From VMDJ01 sp038146785 (GTDB taxonomy: Bacteria; Pseudomonadota; Gammaproteobacteria; Chromatiales; Chromatiaceae), in assembly GCA_038146785.1 (NCBI GenBank), contig JAYQSI010000016.1:798242-862241 (forward strand): DNA of 64,000 nucleotides. The letters run 5' to 3'. The number at the start of each line of letters is the position of its first letter. The first letter of the stretch is position 1. Shown here one piece after another: positions 42,992 through 51,451 of this stretch. The notes under the pieces were generated by a model that was not told the DNA's origin, did not search any database, and saw only the letters and a list, made by a program, of their open reading frames with translations. The translations under genes were made by a program, and so were the position numbers.

Positions 42992-43747
42992 ATGAATACA
43001 GAATCACCAGAACCCAACACAACAGACGAAGCGGCACCGAAGCGTCCGCGCGGCATCTATTTGCTGCCTAATCTGTTCACCACGGCTGCTTTGTTTAGTG
43101 GTTTCTATGCGGTTCTGGCATCGATGGATGGCAACTTTGAGAAAGCTGCGATCGCCATCTTTGTAGCGATGATTCTGGATGGTCTGGATGGTCGCGTGGC
43201 ACGTGCTACTAATACACAGACCTCGTTCGGCGCTGAATACGACAGCCTCTCCGATATGATCGCCTTTGGTTTGGCGCCTTCTATCATGATGTACGAGTGG
43301 GCGATGACCGACCTGGGTAAGCTCGGTTGGCTTGCGGCCTTTATCTACACCACCGGTGCGGCGCTGCGTTTGGCGCGTTTCAACACCCAAATCGGTACTG
43401 CGGATAAGCGTTTCTTTGTGGGTCTACCCAGTCCTTCGGCGGCAGCGATTTTGGCCGGTGCCTTATGGGTTTCGGTAGATAACGGTTTGAGTGGCCATGA
43501 GGTTGCTTGGATCATGGTCATCTTGACCATTTCTGCAGGTCTGCTGATGGTCAGCAATATTCTGTTCTCTAGCTTCAAGCAGATCGACCTGAAGGGCAAA
43601 GTGCCTTTCATCACCATTGTGGGCTTGATGATTGCCGGCGCGATCGTGGTTTCGGAACCGCCAATCGTGCTCTTCGGTGTATTCATGCTGTATGTCGCCT
43701 CAGGCCCTGTTTTGGCCGCTTGGCGCTGGATCAAAAAACGCAGCTAA
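42992..43747 (+). CDS. pssA: CDP-diacylglycerol-serine O-phosphatidyltransferase
   Basis: 251 residues, integral membrane type II PssA. The CDP-alcohol motif is LDGLDGRVARATNTQTSFGAEYDSLSDM near 63-90 with its conserved Asp residues. About eight helices follow. It makes phosphatidylserine for phosphatidylethanolamine. This is the Bacillus-type membrane enzyme, not the soluble E. coli PssA. Position between ilvC and leuA is a common order in Gammaproteobacteria. Confidence 0.92.
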   Translation: MNTESPEPNTTDEAAPKRPRGIYLLPNLFTTAALFSGFYAVLASMDGNFEKAAIAIFVAMILDGLDGRVARATNTQTSFGAEYDSLSDMIAFGLAPSIMMYEWAMTDLGKLGWLAAFIYTTGAALRLARFNTQIGTADKRFFVGLPSPSAAAILAGALWVSVDNGLSGHEVAWIMVILTISAGLLMVSNILFSSFKQIDLKGKVPFITIVGLMIAGAIVVSEPPIVLFGVFMLYVASGPVLAAWRWIKKRS

Positions 43748-43755
43748 GTCTAGGA

Positions 43756-43785
43756 TTGCCAAGCAAACTTAGGCTAGGCTATAGT
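43756..43785 (+). promoter_or_regulatory. Promoter of the leuA leader
   Basis: TTGCCA (5/6), 18-base spacer, TATAGT (5/6). Start near 43792, about 24 bases before the leader peptide ATG. Confidence 0.6.
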
Positions 43786-43815
43786 GCAAACATTGTCGTT
43801 TTATTAGGTTGAGAC

Positions 43816-43917
43816 ATGCGCTTCGAGCACCATTCATTGTTGAATGCTCACGCACTGATGGGTCGTTTGACTGATCAGCGTCTAGACCTGTCTGCTCGAC
43901 TGAACCTACTGCCCTAA
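43816..43917 (+). CDS. Candidate leucine-rich leader peptide of leuA
   Basis: A 33-codon frame with nine leucines, concentrated in RLDLSARLNLLP at the end, then TAA. AGGTTGAG stands about eight bases upstream as a ribosome site. It begins 24 bases into the transcript and ends 20 bases before a terminator-like hairpin, which precedes leuA. This is the layout of amino acid attenuators. The Leu codons are mixed (TTG, CTG, CTA) and not in one run, which is weaker than the E. coli leu leader. Confidence 0.5.
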   Translation: MRFEHHSLLNAHALMGRLTDQRLDLSARLNLLP

Positions 43918-43936
43918 GGGGCACGTAGAGAAACGC

Positions 43937-43970
43937 CTGGATGAAGGCACATATTCATCAATCCAGTTTT
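43937..43970 (+). terminator. Terminator-like hairpin (possible attenuator) before leuA
   Basis: CTGGATGAA and TTC...ATCCAG pair with a four-base bulge on the right side, followed by four T. A second small hairpin TGCCC-TAAG-GGGCA spans the leader peptide stop (43910-43923) and could be the competing structure. Confidence 0.4.
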
Positions 43971-44013
43971 CAGAATTCTTAGATGACCCAAGGGTTATCA
44001 GACGGAGCAGCTA

Positions 44014-45561
44014 ATGAGCAGCAAAGACCAATTAATTATTTTTGATACCACCTTGCGAGATGGCGAGCAGAGTCCTGGCGCCTCAATGACCAAGGATGAA
44101 AAGATCCGCATCGGACGTGCCTTAGAAAAAATGCGCGTTGACGTTATCGAAGCGGGTTTCCCAATTGCCAGTCCTGGCGACTTCGAATCAGTTAAAGCTG
44201 TCGCAGAGACAGTGAAAGATTCAACAGTCTGTGGCTTGGCGCGTGCACTTGAGGCCGATATTGATCGTGCGGGTGAGGCGCTGAAGAAAGCTAACTCAGG
44301 TCGTATCCATACCTTTATCGCAACATCGCCTATCCATATGGAGCGTAAGTTGCGCATGCAGCCAGACCAAGTGGTCGAGCAAGCGGTATGGGCAGTCAAA
44401 CACGCGCTTAAATACACCGATAACGTTGAGTTCTCAGCAGAGGACGCAGGTCGTTCAGAGATCGACTTCTTATGTCGCATCTTCGAAGCGGTTATCGATG
44501 CAGGTGCTACTACGATTAACGTGCCAGACACGGTGGGCTACAACATCCCTGATCAGTTTGGTAACACCTTGCGTACTTTGATCGAGCGTATCCCTAACTC
44601 GGATAAAGCAGTCTTCTCTGTGCATTGTCATAACGACTTAGGTTTGGCTGTGGCTAACTCGTTGGCTGCGGTTAATGCAGGTGCGCGCCAAGTCGAATGT
44701 ACGATCAACGGTTTGGGTGAGCGTGCAGGTAATGCGTCTTTAGAAGAGATCGTGATGGCGGTACGTACCCGTCAGGATATCTTTGGTTGTGATACCAACT
44801 TGGATACCTCGCAAATCGTGACGTGCTCACGTTTGGTTTCGAATATCACTGGTTTCCCAGTGCAGCCTAATAAGGCGATTGTGGGTGCGAATGCGTTTGC
44901 ACACGAATCAGGTATTCACCAAGACGGCGTACTTAAACACCGTGAGACTTACGAGATCATGCGCGCAGAAGATGTGGGCTGGTCAGCGAACCGTATGGTT
45001 ATGGGTAAGCACTCAGGTCGTAACGCCTTCCGTGCACGCTTAGAAGAGTTGGGTATCGACTTAGGTACCGAAGAAGCCTTGAACGAAGCCTTTAAACGCT
45101 TTAAAGACTTGGCGGATAAGAAGCACGAAATTTTCGACGAAGACTTACAAGCCTTAGTGACGGATAAAGGTGCTGAAGAGATCAGCGAGCGCGTAAAGCT
45201 TGTGTCATTGAAAGCCCGTTCAGAAACCGGCGAGACGCCAGTTGCAGATATCACCATTACCGTTGATGGCGAAGAGAAAAGCATCTCATCAGAGGGTAGT
45301 GGTCCAGTTGATGCGGCATACCGTGCGATTGAAGCACTGATTAATTCAGGTTCTGATCTCAAGTTGTACTCAGTGAATAACATCACCAGTGGTACCGACT
45401 CACAAGGTGAGGTCACGGTTCGTCTTGAGAAGGCGGGTCGTCTGATCAATGGTCAGGGCGCTGATACCGATATCGTTGTGGCCTCTGCTAAGGCCTATAT
45501 CAACGGCATCAATAAACTGATGCAAGCAGTTGATAAAGCGCATCCTCAAGGCGACGTGTAA
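44014..45561 (+). CDS. leuA: 2-isopropylmalate synthase
   Basis: 515 residues, full length. First committed step of leucine synthesis. Catalytic TIM barrel with DTTLRDGEQSPG near 9-20, metal ligands in VHCHNDLGLAVANS (near 203-216), and a C-terminal allosteric domain (about 390-515) that binds leucine. The leader region upstream suggests control by leucine supply. Confidence 0.96.
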   Translation: MSSKDQLIIFDTTLRDGEQSPGASMTKDEKIRIGRALEKMRVDVIEAGFPIASPGDFESVKAVAETVKDSTVCGLARALEADIDRAGEALKKANSGRIHTFIATSPIHMERKLRMQPDQVVEQAVWAVKHALKYTDNVEFSAEDAGRSEIDFLCRIFEAVIDAGATTINVPDTVGYNIPDQFGNTLRTLIERIPNSDKAVFSVHCHNDLGLAVANSLAAVNAGARQVECTINGLGERAGNASLEEIVMAVRTRQDIFGCDTNLDTSQIVTCSRLVSNITGFPVQPNKAIVGANAFAHESGIHQDGVLKHRETYEIMRAEDVGWSANRMVMGKHSGRNAFRARLEELGIDLGTEEALNEAFKRFKDLADKKHEIFDEDLQALVTDKGAEEISERVKLVSLKARSETGETPVADITITVDGEEKSISSEGSGPVDAAYRAIEALINSGSDLKLYSVNNITSGTDSQGEVTVRLEKAGRLINGQGADTDIVVASAKAYINGINKLMQAVDKAHPQGDV

Positions 45562-45582
45562 CACACGGGCCGCGAGAGAATC

Positions 45583-46242
45583 ATGGATCAGCGGCGTCTA
45601 GCGTATCTCAATGCCATGGGTATCGATGTGTGGCTCGACCGCACATCGGTGCCTGAGGCAGTTGATTCACCGGTTGTTGAACAAGCCGCAGCTACAACGC
45701 CTGTTGAGGCATTCGACCTCTCTTCTTGTACCCAATGTGTCCTCAGTGAAACGCGTCAGCATGTATTGATCGGGCAGGGTAAAGCCTCGCCTCGATTAAT
45801 GATTGTGGGTGATGTGCCAAGCGAAGAAGAAGATAGCAGTGCTCAGATGTACCGCGGTGCTGCCGGTGAATTGCTCGAGAAGATGCTGCAAGCCATGAAG
45901 CTGTCGACCGATGAGGTGTTTTACACGCCTGCGGTGAAATGTCGCCCGCCTGAGAATCGTCAGCCGCACGTCGCAGAGTCAAAGACCTGTTTTAAGCACC
46001 TGCAACAGCAGATCGCAGAACAAAAGCCCGAGTGTATTTTGGCCTTTGGTAATTTAGCGGCACTGGGTGTGCTCAATCAAAAGCTCAAAGTGACCGAAGC
46101 ACGAGGTCAGTGGTTTAACACTGCCGATAACATCCCAGTGATGGTGACGTATCACCCAGCGTATCTCTTACGTAAGCCGGAAGAGAAGAAAGCGGCATGG
46201 GGTGATCTGCAACAAGTCATGGCGAAGCTAGGCTTAAGCTAA
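45583..46242 (+). CDS. Uracil-DNA glycosylase family 4-like protein
   Basis: 219 residues. Fe-S cysteines in SCTQC (48-51 region), KCRPPENR and KTCFKH. The UDG core has GDVPSEEEDSSAQMYRGAAG where family 4 has GExPGxxEDxxGxPFVGxAG, and the C-terminal YHPAYLLR matches HPSYLLR. The changes around the active-site loop (S-E-E for G-x-x, YRG for FVG) are the variant seen beside rimI in many Gammaproteobacteria, so activity on uracil is uncertain. Overlaps rimI by one base. Confidence 0.8.
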   Translation: MDQRRLAYLNAMGIDVWLDRTSVPEAVDSPVVEQAAATTPVEAFDLSSCTQCVLSETRQHVLIGQGKASPRLMIVGDVPSEEEDSSAQMYRGAAGELLEKMLQAMKLSTDEVFYTPAVKCRPPENRQPHVAESKTCFKHLQQQIAEQKPECILAFGNLAALGVLNQKLKVTEARGQWFNTADNIPVMVTYHPAYLLRKPEEKKAAWGDLQQVMAKLGLS

Positions 46243-46712
46243 TGAGCGCACAGCTAAAAACGCCATTAGTTCGACTGCGTGCTATGCAGCTCGATGACTT
46301 GGATGCTGTGTTTAAAAACGAAGTCGCGTCATACACCCATCCGTGGACCAAAAACATTCTGCACGATTGCTTAAAAGTGAAATACCGCTGCATCGTTGCC
46401 GAGCGTGATGGCGAGCTGATTGGTCACGCGGTGATGTCAGCTGCCGTGGGTGAAGCGCATCTGCTGAATATTGCGGTTATCCCAAGCGAACAAGGGCAGG
46501 GTATCGGTCGTAAATTGCTCCATCGCATGATCCGTATCGCACTTGAAGAAAGTGCCGACACCTTATTCCTTGAAGTTCGCCAATCGAACGAAGCTGCCAA
46601 AGTACTCTACGAATCAGAAGGCTTCTGCGAGGTCGGTCAGCGCCGCGGCTACTACCCGCATGACACCCATGATCGCGAAGATGCGATCGTCTACGCCAAG
46701 CCCTTGCTCTGA
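46242..46712 (+). CDS. rimI: Ribosomal protein S18 alanine N-acetyltransferase
   Basis: 156 residues, GNAT fold. CoA-binding QGQGIGRKLL near 87-96, then the RimI-like EVRQSNEAAKVLYESEGFCEVGQRRGYYP and ED motif at the C-terminus. It acetylates the N-terminus of S18 and possibly other proteins. Confidence 0.9.
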   Translation: MSAQLKTPLVRLRAMQLDDLDAVFKNEVASYTHPWTKNILHDCLKVKYRCIVAERDGELIGHAVMSAAVGEAHLLNIAVIPSEQGQGIGRKLLHRMIRIALEESADTLFLEVRQSNEAAKVLYESEGFCEVGQRRGYYPHDTHDREDAIVYAKPLL

Positions 46713-46717
46713 TCGCG

Positions 46718-46723
46718 TATAAT
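46718..46723 (+). promoter_or_regulatory. Perfect -10 hexamer upstream of prfC
   Basis: TATAAT, 32 bases before the prfC ATG. No good -35 at the right distance. Confidence 0.4.
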
Positions 46724-46755
46724 CGCGCGTTTTATCTCCGACCCTTTCTCGAGAA

Positions 46756-48280
46756 ATGGCTGAACTACGCGCAGAAATCGAAAAACGCCGCACCTTTGCG
46801 ATCATTTCGCACCCGGACGCCGGTAAAACCACCCTGACTGAAAAGTTGCTGTTATTCGGGGGTGCGATTCAGCTTGCCGGTACGGTTAAAGGCCGTAAAG
46901 CCGCTCGCCATGCGACCTCTGACTGGATGGAGCTCGAGAAAGAGCGTGGTATCTCGGTGACCTCATCGGTGATGCAGTTCCCGCATAAAGGTCGTGTGAT
47001 GAACCTGCTCGACACCCCGGGACACGAGGACTTCTCAGAAGATACTTACCGCACACTCACCGCCGTTGACTCTGCCTTGATGGTGATCGACGTGGCAAAG
47101 GGTGTAGAGGAACGTACCATCAAGTTGATGGATGTTTGTCGTCTTCGCGATACTCCGATCATTACCTTTATCAACAAGCTCGACCGTGAAGGTCGTGAGC
47201 CTATCGAGCTACTCGATGAGGTTGAAGAGGTCCTTAAGATTAAGTGCGCACCAATCACCTGGCCGATTGGTATGGGTAAGCGTCTTAAAAGGCGTCATCG
47301 ATTTGCGTGATGAAACCGTTCATCTGTATGACGCAGAACATGGCGGTAAAAAACAAGGCGGTGAAAAGATCCAAGGTCTCGACAATCCACGTTTGCGTGA
47401 GCTGTTAGGCGATATGGTTGATGAGCTCGTTGATGAGATTGAGCTTGTGCGTGGTGCAAGTCATGAGTTTGATCATGATGCGTATCTTCGCGGTGAAATG
47501 ACCCCTGTCTTGTTTGGCTCTGCGATCAATAACTTTGGTGTGGAAGAGCTGCTTGATGCCTTTGCTGATTACGCGCCAGCACCAGCCACGCGTGAGGCGG
47601 TGCAACGTGCCGTCGATCCTGCAGAAGATAAATTCTCTGGCTTTGTATTTAAGATCCAAGCGAATATGGATCCAGCGCACCGTGACCGCGTAGCCTTTAT
47701 GCGTGTGTGCTCTGGTAGTTATAACCAAGGCATGAAGATGAAGCATGTGCGCATTGGTAAGCAAACCACGATTGCGAATGCGATCACTTTCCAAGCGGAT
47801 GAGCGTAAAGCGGTTGAGCATGCGTATCCCGGCGACATTATTGGTTTACATAACCACGGCACGATTCAGATCGGCGATACCTTTACCGATGGCGAAGAGT
47901 TGAAATACACCGGCGTACCTTACTTTGCGCCAGAACTTTTCCGTCGTGTGGTGCTTAAAGACCCACTCAAGCTTAAACAGCTGCAAAAGGGTGTGGTTCA
48001 GCTCTGTGAAGAGGGTGCAACACAGGTTTTCCGTCCGATGCGTAACAACGACATCATTCTAGGCGCGGTAGGTGTGCTGCAGTTTGAAGTCGCTGTGCAT
48101 CGTCTAAAAGGTGAATACAACGTCGAAGCGATTGTCGAACCAACCCAAGTGCAATTAGCGCGTTGGGTCATGTGTGATGATGAGAAAGAGCTGCAGAAGT
48201 TCCGCGATAAAGCACATGACAATCTCGCCCTAGATGGTGATGAGCAGTTTTATCATCATTACAACGTATTGCTGAAATGA
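46756..48280 (+). CDS. prfC: Peptide chain release factor 3 (frameshift at 47287-47290, C-terminus replaced)
   Basis: Translational GTPase that recycles RF1/RF2. G motifs: SHPDAGKTTLTEK (16-28), DTPGHEDFSEDTYR near 88-101, INKLDREGREPIELLDE. After residue 175 the frame shifts: four A residues where three would give the family GKRLKGVIDL. Downstream domains read well to KAHDNLALDGD. The last 30 or so residues of RF3 (in E. coli, LAYI...FHQTREH) are then missing; 13 unrelated codons lead to a stop. The loss begins near 48240, where the damaged proV block starts. Confidence 0.85.
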
Positions 48281-48369
48281 TGAACGCAGAGGATATCGAT
48301 GCATCACCTGTACTTGCTAGTGGCGTCTCATAGAGACAATTGAAAAGCCGATAGACGAAAAGATAAGGC

Positions 48370-49410
48370 TTAGCTTTTTGATCGAGAATCCTTGCTTGCT
48401 CGAGTTAATGCGCCTTTAAAGACCGGTCATCATCAATAATCGGTGGGCCATAAGGCGCGTCAGCAACAACACCCAGTAACTCATTCAATGGTTGGTCGGT
48501 TTGCATTGGCTCGATACCTTGAATGATCGCTTTTTCGATACTTTCCCCGAGCGCATCTTTCAAAGACTATCAATGGTCACAATGCCGATATAGGTGAGGT
48601 CGTTATTCACCAAATAGCCATGTTCACGATCCGTTTCCTGTAATTGAATAATGGCAGTTTCAATGCCAGTACCTTGACGACGAATAACCGTTGTTTGTTT
48701 TTACTTGCGATATCACCAGCGCTCAAAACTGTTGAGACATCAACACCGCGGAAGAAAGAGCTAACGTAATCATTGGATTTTTCAGAATTTCTTGGTGCAC
48801 CGACTGAACAACGCGACCGTCATGCATGATCGCGATTCGATCACCGATTCGCATGGCTTCATCAAGGTCGTGTGAGATGAATACGATAGTGCGTTTATGT
48901 TTCTGCTGAAGCTTTAAGAGCTCGTCCTGCATCTCAGTACGGATCAATGGATCTAACGCTGAGAAGGCTTCATCCATAAGCAGAATCTTTGGATCGTTAG
49001 CCAAGGCACGGGCTAAACCAACGCGCTGTTGCATGCCGCCAGAAAGCTCAGAAGGGTAGCTGTCTGCCCACGCTTCTAAGCCAACCTGAGATAAAGCATC
49101 GAGCGCACGTTGATTGCGTTCTTCTTTACTCACTCCAGAGAGTTCTAAGCCAAAGGCCGTATTCTCAATAACTGACATATGGGGCATCAGAGCAAATGAC
49201 TGGAACACCATGCTCATCTTTTCGCGACGGATTTTGCGTAGCTCGCTTTAACTCGCTTTAGCAATATTTGACCTTCAGTATCAACTCACCGCGACTCGGT
49301 TCAATCAGGCGATTAAATAAACGAACCACCTTGGATTTGCCTGAGCAGAGAGGCCCATGATCACGAAGATCGCCAATGATCAAAAGAGGCATTCACCACA
49401 CCTCAAACGG
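48370..49410 (-). pseudogene. proV: Glycine betaine/proline ABC transporter ATPase, ProV-like, broken
   Basis: Only 48723-49217 is continuously open (LSGGMQQRVGLARALANDPK signature and LLMDEAFSALDP Walker B). Correcting single-base errors extends it both ways. Upstream there is GVVNASFD, then a Walker A (FVIMGLS..GKS) region and EPSRGEL. Downstream there are two CBS-like segments with TYIGIVTIDSL, KDALGESIEKAIIQ, LNELLGVVADAPYGPPIIDD, and an end at 48370. At least six indels are needed, most of them a missing base in a run of A or T. The first 50 or so residues of ProV are not found. Divergent from proX. Confidence 0.75.
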
Positions 49411-49523
49411 TTAAAAGGTGATTACTTATATCGCCGAGCTGTAAGCAATCTTGCAAGATTCAGGTTTTGAGTCCATTCAGCAGGGCCGATTCGTAGAGAA
49501 CGAAGCTAAAGTTGAGAGAAAAA

Positions 49524-50508
49524 ATGAAGAAAATTTTTTACTAGCGTTAGCGGCATCAGCTTTGCTGATCGGCTCAAATGCGCAAGCAGCCGAATGTGGT
49601 GATGTGGTTATCGGTGAGATGAACTGGGCGAGCGGTGAATTCCTTGCGCGCTTAGATGGTTTTATCTTGAAAGAAGGTTATGGCTGTAATGTGTCATATC
49701 TAACTGCAGGTACTACGCCACAGATCACATCTATGAATGAAAATCGACTTTCAAATGCGAGCAAGACCTTTGATTGATGCAGCTGAGGGCTGAAGGTCGT
49801 TTGAGGTTTAGCGTCCTGAATCCAGCACCATTAGTGGTGCCAGGTGAAGGTTGGTGGATTGATCCAGTTACCGCAAAGAAGCATCCAGAGCTTAAAACGG
49901 TTGATGACATCTTGGCGCGTCCTGATTTGTTCCCACACCCTGAAGATTCAAGCAAAGGTGGCTTCCTGAATTGTCCATCAGGCTGGGGTTGTCAGAAATC
50001 AAATAACAACTTGTTCCGCGCGTTCGACATGGAAGCTAAGGGCTGGAAGATGATTGAGCCAGGTTCTGGTGCGGCGATGAAGGGTGTTATCGCAAAAGCG
50101 GGTGAGCGTGGTCAACCTTTCTTCGGTTACTACTGGGCACCAACCGTGCCAATCGGTAAATACAATCTACAGCCTGTGGATTTCAATTCTGGTTATGACG
50201 CGGACAACTGGAATAACTGTATTGCTTTGGGTGTTGCTGAATGTAAAAACCCTAAGCGCTCGCGTTGGACTACATCAGAGGTTGTGAGCTTGGCACAAGG
50301 TTCATTCATCTCTAAGAAGCCTGATGCAGCAAACTATGTTAAAGCTCGTACATTAACTGTTCCTCAGTTGGGTAAGTACCTTAAGTACATGGATGCGAAC
50401 CAAGCATCGGGTGAAGATGGTGCGATTGAGTTCTTGTTGAATGAAGAAAAGATTTGGTCAAACTGGGTAACCCCAGAGGCGGCTAAACGCATTAAGAAAG
50501 CACTCTAA
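49524..50508 (+). pseudogene. proX: Glycine betaine-binding protein, ProX-like, broken
   Basis: ATG 49524 with GAGAG upstream, then MKKIF plus a signal sequence ALAASALLIGSNAQAAEC after restoring one T in a six-T run. The family text VVIGEMNWASGEFLARLDGFILKEGYGCNV and TAGTTPQITSMNEN follows. Between 49740 and 49800 two or more indels disrupt the hinge, after which 49810-50508 is clean (NPAPLVVPGEGWWIDPVTAKK...WVTPEAAKRIKKAL). The binding protein would deliver glycine betaine or proline to ProW. Confidence 0.8.
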
Positions 50509-50530
50509 GTTATTCGCTTAATATGGTGTT

Positions 50531-50557
50531 GAGGGGTATCTTCGGGTGCCCCTCTTT
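50531..50557 (+). terminator. Intrinsic terminator with UUCG loop between proX and proW
   Basis: GAGGGGTATC-TTCG-GGTGCCCCTC followed by seven T. Same layout as between the binding protein and permease of the liv operon. Confidence 0.9.
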
Positions 50558-50577
50558 TTTTAAATAGAGATGATGTT

Positions 50578-51093
50578 ATGGATTGGTTGGTAGATTTCCC
50601 TTCGTTAGGCCGCGGTGATTTGCGTGATCTAAGAAAGGGTATTGATGAAAGCTTCAAGAACTTTACCCGTGAATATGGTGATGCGATTGAAAGTTTCTTT
50701 GATCCTTTACTGCAATTTCTCATTTGGTTAGAAAAACTACTGTTGGCAACGCCTTGGCCTATTGTGATTGGGTTGCTCTGTGTTGCGGCATGGTTTGCAA
50801 GCCGCAGTTGGAAGCTCGTGGCTGGTGCAGCGATCAGTATGTTTTTAATCGGCTATCTTGGCATGTGGGAAGACACGATGAGTACGGTGAGTATCATTGT
50901 GGTCTGCACACTGCTGTGCATTCTGGTTGGCATGCCCTTAGGTATATTGATGTCTCGCTCAGACAGAGCACAAGCGATTATCACTCCAGTACTCGATGTG
51001 ATGCAGACGATCCCAAGTTTTGTCTATCTGATTCCTGTGGTAATGCTGTTGGGGATTGGTAAAGTCGCAGGTCTTATTGCGGTTGTTGTTTAA
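50578..51093 (+). pseudogene. proW: Glycine betaine ABC permease ProW, 3'-truncated
   Basis: 171 residues: an amphipathic N-terminus, membrane helices, and VGMPLGILMSRSDRAQAIITPVLDVMQTIPSFVYLIPVVMLLGIGKVAGLIAVVV. In ProW the next words would be the EAA loop region (YALPPIIRLTNLG...), about 110 residues more. The sequence instead stops at TAA in the next gene. The truncated product would lack the NBD-contact loop and cannot be functional. Confidence 0.85.
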
Positions 51094-51439
51094 TCCCATG
51101 ATTCGCCTGAGAACGCCAGCTGAGGTGCCAGTCACCGTTGGCTTGTTCGATAACGTCAAAGACCCAAGGTGTGTCTTTGTTCGCCCATTGGATATTTAGC
51201 TTGCTCACGCCATCGACCCACCAAGTGCCATAACGAAACTTTTTATCGTTAAAGGTATAGCGTTCGACATCGCCATTCTTGGCGAAATAGGTATCGCAGT
51301 CAGTGTTGTCTTTGGTTTTGATGCAATGTGCGGTTTTGCCACTCAATCTTTCGACGATCACATCATTAGCGACCAGTGTTGGCGCTGAGCTATCAGCGCC
51401 AACAAAGATAAAGACAATGAGTGCGAAGAGGTAAGCCAA
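51074..51439 (-). CDS. Secreted protein of unknown function
   Basis: 121 residues with a signal-like start MAYLFALIVFIFVGADSSA. Two cysteines (HCIKTKDNTDCD) and aromatic beta-rich sequence (YGTWWVDGVSKLNIQW, DGWHLSW). No family recognised. Its last 20 bases lie inside the end of truncated proW, so its true C-terminus may be altered by the same junction. It sits 12 bases downstream of the fumarase gene. Confidence 0.55.
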   Translation of the reverse strand: MAYLFALIVFIFVGADSSAPTLVANDVIVERLSGKTAHCIKTKDNTDCDTYFAKNGDVERYTFNDKKFRYGTWWVDGVSKLNIQWANKDTPWVFDVIEQANGDWHLSWRSQANHGIKQQPQ

Positions 51440-51451
51440 AACGTTAGGCGA

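Noticed and set aside
44949..45449. Long open frame antisense to leuA (also one antisense at 43998-44531)
   Set aside because: The leuA protein is unmistakable over the same bases; the antisense frames have no family resemblance and follow from codon bias.
49218..49262. Near-tandem repeat CTCGCTTTAA/CTCGCTTTAG in the broken proV
   Set aside because: It corresponds to the KASKAELRK-type coding stretch of ProV; not a mobile-element footprint.
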